From positions 1 through 6,545 of the forward strand of contig SPBQ01000133.1 in the NCBI GenBank assembly GCA_004525875.1: a DNA stretch of 6,545 nt, given 5' to 3'. The stretch's first letter is position 1. Every line of letters starts with the position of its first letter. The notes below the pieces were generated by a model. It was not told where the DNA came from, searched no databases, and saw only the letters and a list, made by a program, of their open reading frames with translations. This document shows, in pieces, positions 1 through 4,755 of this stretch. The DNA comes from Myxococcales bacterium (lineage in GTDB: Bacteria > Desulfobacterota_B > Binatia > UBA1149 > SPBQ01). The translations under genes and the position numbers were made by a program.

Positions 1-2
1 AC

Positions 3-791
3 GTCGTCCTCGAGGAGGTCGAGATGGCCTACGGCAGTCGACCGGTATTCTCCGGCCTGTCTTGCACGTTTCCGCGCGGGAAGATCTCGGTGATCCTCGG
101 CGGCAGTGGATCGGGCAAGAGCACCATGTTGCGCTTGATCGGCGGGCTGGTGCGGCCTCAGCGCGGGCGTGTGCTCGTCGAAGGCGAAAACGTCGCGCGC
201 CTGGGAGAGCGCGGCCTGTACGCCGTGCGCAACAAGCTCGGAATGATGTTCCAGCACGGTGCCCTGCTCGACTCGATGTCCGTGTTTGATAACGTCGCCT
301 TTCCGCTGCGCGAGCACAGCGATCTCACCGAAGCGGAGATCACCGATCGCGTTCATCGCCGCCTCGAGGCGGTCGGCCTGCTCGACGTGGACCGGCTGCG
401 GCCGACGGAGCTCTCCGGTGGCATGACCAAGCGGGTCGCGCTGGCCCGCGCACTGATGCACAACCCCGTCATTGTCCTAGCCGATGAAGCCTTCTCTGGT
501 CTTGATCCGGTTTCGATCAAGCTCATCGAGGCGCTGCTCGTTCGCATCAACCGCGAGTTCGACATGACCATGATCCTCGTCTCGCATCATATTCCGTCGA
601 CCCTGAGAATGGCGCACAAGGTGGTGCTCGTTCTCCCGGCCGAGGTCATCCAGGGCAGCCCCACCGAGCTGGTCGCAAGTGACGACCCGCGCGTGGTGCG
701 GTTTCTCAACGAGAACGTGGACGACAGTTCCGCGGTCCTCGAGAATGTGCGCGACTTCGAGGCGGAAGTCGCTCCGCGAACGAGCTCCTGA
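3..791 (+). CDS. mlaF: MlaF, ATPase of the Mla phospholipid transporter (5' end cut by window)
   Basis: ABC-type ATPase that powers MlaFED, the inner-membrane complex moving phospholipid between inner and outer membranes. Numbering from the ATG at 24, I see Walker A GGSGSGKST (26-34), Q-loop Q77, signature LSGGM (130-134), Walker B VIVLADE (149-155), D-loop SGLD (158-161) and H-loop H188. The tail DPRVVRFL (221-228) matches the C-terminal extension typical of MlaF. The ATG at 24 is probably internal: the frame is open back to position 3 and encodes VVLEEVE directly before MAYG, as expected for the first beta strand of an ABC domain, so the true start lies upstream of the window. One oddity is Ala156 where most ABC proteins have Pro after the Walker B Asp-Glu. 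It lies 2 nt before mlaE. Identification is firm from the motifs plus the operon context. Confidence 0.94.
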   Translation, partial: VVLEEVEMAYGSRPVFSGLSCTFPRGKISVILGGSGSGKSTMLRLIGGLVRPQRGRVLVEGENVARLGERGLYAVRNKLGMMFQHGALLDSMSVFDNVAFPLREHSDLTEAEITDRVHRRLEAVGLLDVDRLRPTELSGGMTKRVALARALMHNPVIVLADEAFSGLDPVSIKLIEALLVRINREFDMTMILVSHHIPSTLRMAHKVVLVLPAEVIQGSPTELVASDDPRVVRFLNENVDDSSAVLENVRDFEAEVAPRTSS

Positions 792-793
792 GC

Positions 794-1573
794 ATGGCGT
801 ACGACTCCATAGAGCTGCTCGGCCGGACGACCATCAATTTCGTCAAGCACCTCGGCCGCATCGCGGTCTTCTTCGCCGACATCATCATCGCCACGCTGAA
901 TCCACCGCTACGCATGCGCCAGTTCCTCGACGAGGTCTACAAGCTCGGCGTGCTTTCCATCGTCATCGTCTGCGTGTGCGGGCTCGCCGTCGGGATGGTC
1001 CTCGGCCTGCAGGGCTACAACACGCTGGTACGCTTCGGGGCCGAGGAGGCGCTCGGCGCCGTCGTCGGGCTCAGCCTGGTACGCGAGCTCGGCCCGCTGC
1101 TGACCGCCCTGCTCGCAACCGGGCGGGCCGGCTCGGCCACAACCGCCGAGATAGGCACGATGGTCGCGACCGAGCAGTTGGACGGGCTACGAATGATGTC
1201 CGTCGATCCCGTGGACTATGTGATACGACCGAAGGCGCTCGCCATGACGTTCGTCATGCCGCTGCTCGGCGCCCTGTTCATCGTCTGCGGCATCATCGGC
1301 GGCTACCTCGTCGGCGTGAGCCTCATGGGAATCGATCCGGGCACGTACCTGACCTCGATGGAATCTTCGATCGATTTCCGTAACGACGTCGCCGGCAGCT
1401 TACTCAAGACCGTGATCTTCGGCTTGATCGTCGGCCTGATCTCGACCTACCGCGGCTACACCAGCGAGCCGACATCGCTGGGCGTTAGCCGGGCCACGAC
1501 TTCTACGGTGGTGACCGCATCGGTGTCCATCCTCGTATCGGACTACGTCATCACGGCGCTGTGGGGAATCTGA
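794..1573 (+). CDS. mlaE: MlaE, permease of the Mla phospholipid transporter
   Basis: Integral inner-membrane subunit that forms the lipid path of MlaFED beneath the MlaD ring. The protein has 259 residues, about the size of E. coli MlaE. An amphipathic N-terminal stretch (about 10-35) is followed by hydrophobic segments near 51-72, 87-108, 148-178, 201-218 and 236-257. The family hallmark is visible at 94-135: SLVRELGPLLTALLATGRAG, then acidic Glu119 and Glu127 within the cytoplasmic coupling region (TTAEIGTMVATEQLDGLRMM), which contacts the ATPase. There is no N-terminal STAS fusion. The ATG at 794 lies 2 nt after the mlaF stop with only a weak ribosome binding site, so translational coupling is likely. 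The MlaE/permease family is unmistakable, and membrane segment limits are by eye. Confidence 0.95.
   Translation: MAYDSIELLGRTTINFVKHLGRIAVFFADIIIATLNPPLRMRQFLDEVYKLGVLSIVIVCVCGLAVGMVLGLQGYNTLVRFGAEEALGAVVGLSLVRELGPLLTALLATGRAGSATTAEIGTMVATEQLDGLRMMSVDPVDYVIRPKALAMTFVMPLLGALFIVCGIIGGYLVGVSLMGIDPGTYLTSMESSIDFRNDVAGSLLKTVIFGLIVGLISTYRGYTSEPTSLGVSRATTSTVVTASVSILVSDYVITALWGI
1563..1566 (+). promoter_or_regulatory. Probable ribosome binding site of mlaD
   Basis: GGGG followed by AA sits 8 nt before the ATG at 1575, inside the last codons of mlaE. It is a modest Shine-Dalgarno match, but it agrees with the 1-nt gap between the mlaE stop and the mlaD start. Confidence 0.4.
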
Positions 1574-1574
1574 G

Positions 1575-2030
1575 ATGAGCGAGCGGAGCACCCGTGACTT
1601 CATCGTTGGACTGTTCGTGCTGGTGGGCCTCATGGCGCTCACATACCTGTCCCTCAAGGTGGGCGGAGTATCCTACACGGGCCGCGGCGGGATCAAGCTC
1701 TACGCCGCGTTCGATCAAATCGCAGACCTGAAGATCCGCGCACCCGTAGAGCTTTCGGGCGTGACCATCGGCCAGGTGACGGGCATCGCGCTCGATGACG
1801 ACTACCGCGCCCGCGTCGAGTTGAGCGTGCGCCCCGACGTCGAGCTCCCGATCGACACCTCGGCATCGATCGTCACGTCCGGTCTTCTCGGCGACCGCTA
1901 CATCACGCTCGATCTCGGTGCCGAGGCCGATGTGCTGGCCGACGGCGATGACATCGAGTACACCGAATCGGCCGTGGTGCTCGAACGCCTACTCGGCAAG
2001 TTCCTCTACAACGTTCAGAACGGCGATTGA
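1575..2030 (+). CDS. mlaD: MlaD, MCE-domain substrate-binding subunit of the Mla transporter
   Basis: Membrane-anchored MCE protein. In the family it forms a hexameric periplasmic ring above MlaE and passes lipid to or from MlaC. The 151-residue protein has a short cytoplasmic N-terminus, a single transmembrane anchor (about 9-27) and one MCE domain (about 38-116) with the typical GVTIGQVTGI (62-71) and GLLGDRYI (103-110) segments. The C-terminal part (117-151) is short and ends in a likely helix ERLLGKFLYNV. This is a single-MCE-domain protein and not the long multi-domain PqiB/YebT type. It starts 1 nt after mlaE and ends 3 nt before mlaA. Confidence 0.95.
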   Translation: MSERSTRDFIVGLFVLVGLMALTYLSLKVGGVSYTGRGGIKLYAAFDQIADLKIRAPVELSGVTIGQVTGIALDDDYRARVELSVRPDVELPIDTSASIVTSGLLGDRYITLDLGAEADVLADGDDIEYTESAVVLERLLGKFLYNVQNGD

Positions 2031-2033
2031 GAA

Positions 2034-2771
2034 ATGAGATCCTCCCCTCTGATCGCCATCGCGCTGTCCGCCTTGCTCGCCTGTACCGGGGCTGCGCCCG
2101 TCGGCGCCCAGGAGCAGGATCGCGATCCGTGGGAGAAGATGAACCGCAAGGTCTTCGCATTCAACGACACGCTCGATACGTGGCTCTTCGCACCCTTCGC
2201 GAAGGCGTGGCGCTTCGTCCTGCGCGAGCCGGTCATGGTGTCGATCGACAACATCGCGGACAACCTGCGGACCCCGGTCTACGTGTTCAACAACCTGGTC
2301 CAGCTCAAGCCGCGCCAGACCTTCGACACGATCCAGCGGGCGATCCTCAACAGCACACTCGGAGTCGCCGGGATCATCGACATTGCCAGCAATATCGGCA
2401 TCGAGGCGTCGCGCGAGGACTTTGGCCAGACGATGGCGCGCTGGGGCGTTCCGAGCGGTCCGTACGTCGTACTGCCGCTCCTCGGGCCGTCCACGATTCG
2501 GGATTCGGGCGGTTTTCTCGTAGATTCCCCGCTTGCCGTGTGGCCGTTCTTCGTCAATTCCGTCTTCATCACGGTGAGCTATACTGCCGGGGTGACCGTC
2601 AACACGCGGGCGCTGTTGCTCGACGAGATTGCGGACGCCAAGGAATCGGCTCTCGACTACTACTCGCTTGCACGCAACGCATACCTCCAGCGTCGCGACG
2701 CGCTGATCGCCGACCGTGAGGAGACGCCGGATGATACCGAACGAGATCTCTACTTTTTCGACGACGAGTGA
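2034..2771 (+). CDS. mlaA: MlaA (VacJ), outer-membrane phospholipid-removing protein
   Basis: Outer-membrane component of the Mla pathway. In the family it forms a ring in the inner leaflet of the outer membrane, usually with porins, and removes surface-exposed phospholipid for transfer to MlaC. The 245-residue protein shows the family blocks DPWEKMNRKVFAFND (31-45), NSTLGVAGIIDIAS (106-119) and DFGQTMARWGVPSGPYVVLP (129-148), continuing to LGPST. The N-terminus is an export signal. LLAC at 14-17 can be read as a lipobox with Cys17 lipidated, as in E. coli MlaA, although VGA/Q at 23-26 also gives a possible signal peptidase I site. The C-terminal tail (228-245) is strongly acidic. The gene lies inside the mla operon between mlaD and mlaC, whereas E. 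coli keeps it at a separate locus. The last 41 nt overlap mlaC in another frame. Confidence 0.95.
   Translation: MRSSPLIAIALSALLACTGAAPVGAQEQDRDPWEKMNRKVFAFNDTLDTWLFAPFAKAWRFVLREPVMVSIDNIADNLRTPVYVFNNLVQLKPRQTFDTIQRAILNSTLGVAGIIDIASNIGIEASREDFGQTMARWGVPSGPYVVLPLLGPSTIRDSGGFLVDSPLAVWPFFVNSVFITVSYTAGVTVNTRALLLDEIADAKESALDYYSLARNAYLQRRDALIADREETPDDTERDLYFFDDE
2719..2723 (+). promoter_or_regulatory. Ribosome binding site that fixes the mlaC start
   Basis: AGGAG lies 7 nt before the ATG at 2731, within the mlaA coding sequence. This ideal spacing favours the ATG at 2731 over the in-frame GTG at 2716, for which the same AGGAG would fall inside the coding region. Confidence 0.7.
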
Positions 2772-3387
2772 ACACCGGCTCGGCAGGGTCGCGACGTCAG
2801 CCCTGTCCGTACTCGCGTTCTCCATCGTCGTAACCGCGTTCTCGGCGGCCTTCGCCTCCCCCTCCGAGCCAGAGCGCTTCGTTCGCGAGCTCACCGACAA
2901 AGCGCTGGCCATCCTCCAGGACAACTCGCTTGCGAGCGAGACGAAGGCCCAGCGTCTCGACAACGAGCTCGGCGACTGCTGCGACTTCGCGACCACGGCC
3001 AAGCTGGTGCTCGCGCGCAACTGGAAGGAGTTCAACCCCGATCAGCAGCACGAGTTCGTCGGGCTGTTCCGTACCTATCTCGTCGCCACCTACCGGAAGA
3101 ACATCGACACCTACTCCGGGGAGGTCGTCGAGATCGTCGGCGGTCGCGAGGAGAATCGCGGCGACTACACGGTGAAGACCCGTTTCGTCAAGAGCGGTCA
3201 GAACGAAGTGCTCGTCGACTACCGCCTGCGCAAGGGGTCCACGGACCGCTGGCTCATCATCGACATCATCCCCGAAGGGATCAGCCTGGTGAGCAACCTT
3301 CGCTCGCAGTTCCAGGAGATCTTCTCCAAGGATGGCGTCAAGGGCGTGCTCGGCACCATGCGCAAGAAGATCGCCGAGAGCGCCTGA
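2731..3387 (+). CDS. mlaC: MlaC, periplasmic phospholipid-binding shuttle protein
   Basis: Soluble periplasmic carrier of the MlaC/Ttg2D (toluene tolerance) family, which ferries phospholipid between MlaA at the outer membrane and MlaD at the inner membrane. From the ATG at 2731 it has 218 residues. A long n-region is followed by a hydrophobic core (about 21-41) and a likely signal peptidase I site AFA/SPSE after residue 42. Family features are the segment DFATTAKLVLARNWKEFNPD (85-104), then FRTYLVATYRKNIDTY (113-128) and the late block WLIIDIIPEGISLVSNLRSQ (174-193). Two adjacent cysteines (83-84) stand where an aromatic or small residue is usual, and whether they form a bond is unknown. The start overlaps the end of mlaA by 41 nt. 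It could be confused with the related HpnM hopanoid protein, but the operon settles it as MlaC. Confidence 0.94.
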   Translation: MIPNEISTFSTTSEHRLGRVATSALSVLAFSIVVTAFSAAFASPSEPERFVRELTDKALAILQDNSLASETKAQRLDNELGDCCDFATTAKLVLARNWKEFNPDQQHEFVGLFRTYLVATYRKNIDTYSGEVVEIVGGREENRGDYTVKTRFVKSGQNEVLVDYRLRKGSTDRWLIIDIIPEGISLVSNLRSQFQEIFSKDGVKGVLGTMRKKIAESA

Positions 3388-3396
3388 TCCGGCCGC

Positions 3397-4307
3397 GTGC
3401 CCGAACTCCCCGACCTCGTCGTCTATATCGAGGCTCTCGAAACTCGTCTTACCGGCCGCACCCTCGAGGGCATTCGGCTGACCAGTCCCTTCCTGCTGCG
3501 CTCGGTAGACCCGCCGATCGACGCGGTTGCCGGCCAGCGCGTGAGCCGCGTCCAGCGCCTCGGAAAGCGAATCGTGGTCGCACTCGAGAACGATTTTTCC
3601 TCGTCCTCCACCTCATGATCGCCGGTCGTCTGCACTGGGCGAGGCTCGGAGCGAAGCCGCCGGGTAAGCGCGGTCTGGCGGCCTTCGACTTCGATACAGG
3701 CACGCTGCTGCTGACCGAGGCCGGCTCGAGGAAGCGCGCCTCGCTCCACGTTGTGCGAGGCGCGTCAGGGCTTGCCGCTCACGATCCGGGCGGGCTCGAG
3801 GTGTTCGAATGTGATCCAGACGAGTTCCGCAACGCCCTCACCACGACGAGCCGCACCCTCAAGCGCGCATTGACCGACCCCCACGTACTGAGCGGGATCG
3901 GCAACGCTTACTCCGATGAGATCCTCCACCGGGCGCAGCTCTCGCCATTCACGCTCACCCGCAAGCTCGACGATGAAGGCCTGGCCAGGCTGCTTGCGGC
4001 AACACGCGACGTGCTCCAGGAGTGGACCCGACGCCTGCGCGAGCAAAGCGAGGACGGATTCCCCGAGAAGGTCTCCGCGTTCCGCGACGGGATGGCCGTG
4101 CACGGTCGCTACCGCAAGCCGTGCCCGGTCTGCGGCGACCCCGTACAGCGCATCACGTATGCCTCGAACGAGGCAAACTACTGCGCGACTTGCCAGACAG
4201 GCGGCAAGCTACTTGCCGACCGCGCACTCTCTCGATTGCTCAAGAAGGACTGGCCGCGCACGCTCGAGGAGCTCGAAGAGCGGCGCGATCGGGGCGATGT
4301 CGACTAA
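3397..4307 (+). pseudogene. Fpg/MutM-family DNA glycosylase, split by a 1-nt frameshift
   Basis: Base-excision repair glycosylase/lyase family protein, normally acting on oxidised bases through its N-terminal proline. The GTG at 3397 must be the start because it exposes Pro2-Glu3 (PELPD), the catalytic pair. Lys57 in RLGKR matches the conserved Fpg lysine. The frame runs to a stop at 3616-3618 (73 codons), and the rest continues in another frame from about 3599 to 4307. Adding one T to the run at 3594-3598 restores ENDFFLVLHLMIAGRLHW and a 303-residue protein. In corrected numbering the H2TH region includes SGIGNAYSDE (166-175), and a CX2CX16CX2C zinc finger uses Cys243, 246, 263 and 266. Two features are unlike E. 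coli Fpg: the zinc-finger arginine is replaced by Asn258, and about 37 residues follow the last cysteine. This suggests a divergent subfamily whose substrate is unknown. It lies 9 nt after mlaC. The frameshift may be real or a sequencing error. Confidence 0.85.
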
Positions 4308-4323
4308 TTCGGAGCACGCCAGG

Positions 4324-4353
4324 TTGTTCGGGTTCGCAGGAGCGTGCCACAAT
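4324..4353 (+). promoter_or_regulatory. Possible sigma-70-type promoter for the small exported protein gene
   Basis: TTGTTC (4324-4329) and CACAAT (4348-4353) are separated by 18 nt, giving weak -35 and -10 matches in the 84-nt gap between the glycosylase gene and the small exported protein gene. Transcription would begin near 4360. The match is poor enough that read-through from the upstream operon is an equal alternative. Confidence 0.3.
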
Positions 4354-4354
4354 C

Positions 4355-4377
4355 GGGGCGACCGAAAGATCAGCCCC
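4355..4377 (+). promoter_or_regulatory. Small 5'-leader hairpin before the TTG-start gene
   Basis: GGGGC (4355-4359) can pair with GCCCC (4373-4377). The stem can continue as GA (4360-4361) with TC (4370-4371) around an unpaired A4372, leaving an 8-nt loop. It ends one base before the GGAGG ribosome binding site, so it could affect access to it or simply be chance in GC-rich DNA. Confidence 0.3.
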
Positions 4378-4378
4378 T

Positions 4379-4383
4379 GGAGG
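4379..4383 (+). promoter_or_regulatory. Strong ribosome binding site fixing a TTG start
   Basis: GGAGG is 8 nt before the TTG at 4392. No other start in this frame has a comparable site: the upstream GTG at 4344 would put the hairpin and GGAGG inside the coding region and spoil the signal peptide. This decides the start. Confidence 0.75.
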
Positions 4384-4391
4384 ACACGCAC

Positions 4392-4733
4392 TTGAGACAA
4401 CTGCTTCCCGTGTTCGCGCTCGCCACACTCGTTTTCACTCCCGCCGCCGCACTGGCCGACACGGTCGCCTCCACGCCGATGGCGGTCCCCGCCGAGGCTC
4501 AGCCGAGCGCTGCAGCCGCGACGGTCTCCGAACCGTCGCTCGGAGCGAAGTTCGGCGACGCCTTCCTTCGTATCCCCGGCGTCGCGATCTCGCTGGCCAC
4601 AACCGGCATCTACCTCGGCACCTCGCCGCTGACGTTCCTCATGGACGTCGATGAGCCGGCCGCCCAGACGCTGGTATCGAAGCCCTGGTACTTCACCTCG
4701 GGAAGAGAGCTCGGCCGCTTCAGCATGAAGTGA
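4392..4733 (+). CDS. Small exported protein of unknown function
   Basis: I do not recognise this family. From the TTG at 4392 the product has 113 residues. Residues 1-22 form a clear signal peptide (MRQLLPVFALATLVF, then an AxA-type ALA/DT cleavage site). An Ala/Pro-rich low-complexity linker follows (about 24-47). Then comes a segment that looks conserved: GAKFGDAFLRIPG (51-63), a hydrophobic stretch VAISLATTGIYLGTSPLTFLM (64-84, just long enough to be a membrane or hairpin segment) and a polar end with PWYFTSGRELGRF (98-110). The mature protein is about 91 residues and should sit in the periplasm or be anchored in a membrane. It may have its own weak promoter, and it is convergent with the secreted-protein gene downstream. 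That it is a real gene is supported by the signal peptide, the strong ribosome binding site and the terminator hairpin at its end. Confidence 0.75.
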   Translation: MRQLLPVFALATLVFTPAAALADTVASTPMAVPAEAQPSAAAATVSEPSLGAKFGDAFLRIPGVAISLATTGIYLGTSPLTFLMDVDEPAAQTLVSKPWYFTSGRELGRFSMK

Positions 4734-4755
4734 AGGCCCCGCGGGCCCTCACTTC
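4727..4755. terminator. Shared hairpin between convergent genes, probable bidirectional terminator
   Basis: Arms 4727-4739 (GAAGTGAAGGCCC) and 4743-4755 (GGGCCCTCACTTC) pair at 12 of 13 positions around a CGC loop; the only mismatch is A4734 with C4748. The plus-strand stop TGA (4731-4733) and the minus-strand stop (4749-4751) lie opposite each other in the stem. No good T run follows on either strand, so it is not a textbook intrinsic terminator, but its position between convergent genes argues for a role in 3'-end formation. Confidence 0.65.

Noticed and set aside
24..26. ATG at 24 as the true start of mlaF
   Set aside because: The frame is open upstream and VVLEEVE fits the first strand of the ABC domain; no ribosome binding site is placed well for this ATG alone, although GAGGAGG-like bases nearby kept it in consideration.
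679..1383. 234-codon plus-strand open frame in another register
   Set aside because: It overlaps mlaF and mlaE out of frame and encodes an Arg-rich sequence typical of shifted GC-rich coding DNA.
2716..2718. GTG at 2716 as the mlaC start
   Set aside because: The AGGAG at 2719-2723 is ideally placed for the ATG at 2731 and would lie inside the coding region of the longer form.
1989..3035. 348-codon minus-strand open frame
   Set aside because: It is antisense to mlaA and mlaC, both certain genes; the product is low-complexity and Arg-rich.
3592..3600. Programmed -1 ribosomal frameshift in the glycosylase gene
   Set aside because: The heptamer in frame is T TTT TCC, which does not let the A-site tRNA re-pair well, and I see no clear downstream stimulatory structure. 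Five T is also short for polymerase slippage.
4022..4654. 210-codon plus-strand open frame bridging the glycosylase and the small exported protein gene
   Set aside because: It is out of frame with both supported genes and very Arg-rich, with no ribosome binding site of note.
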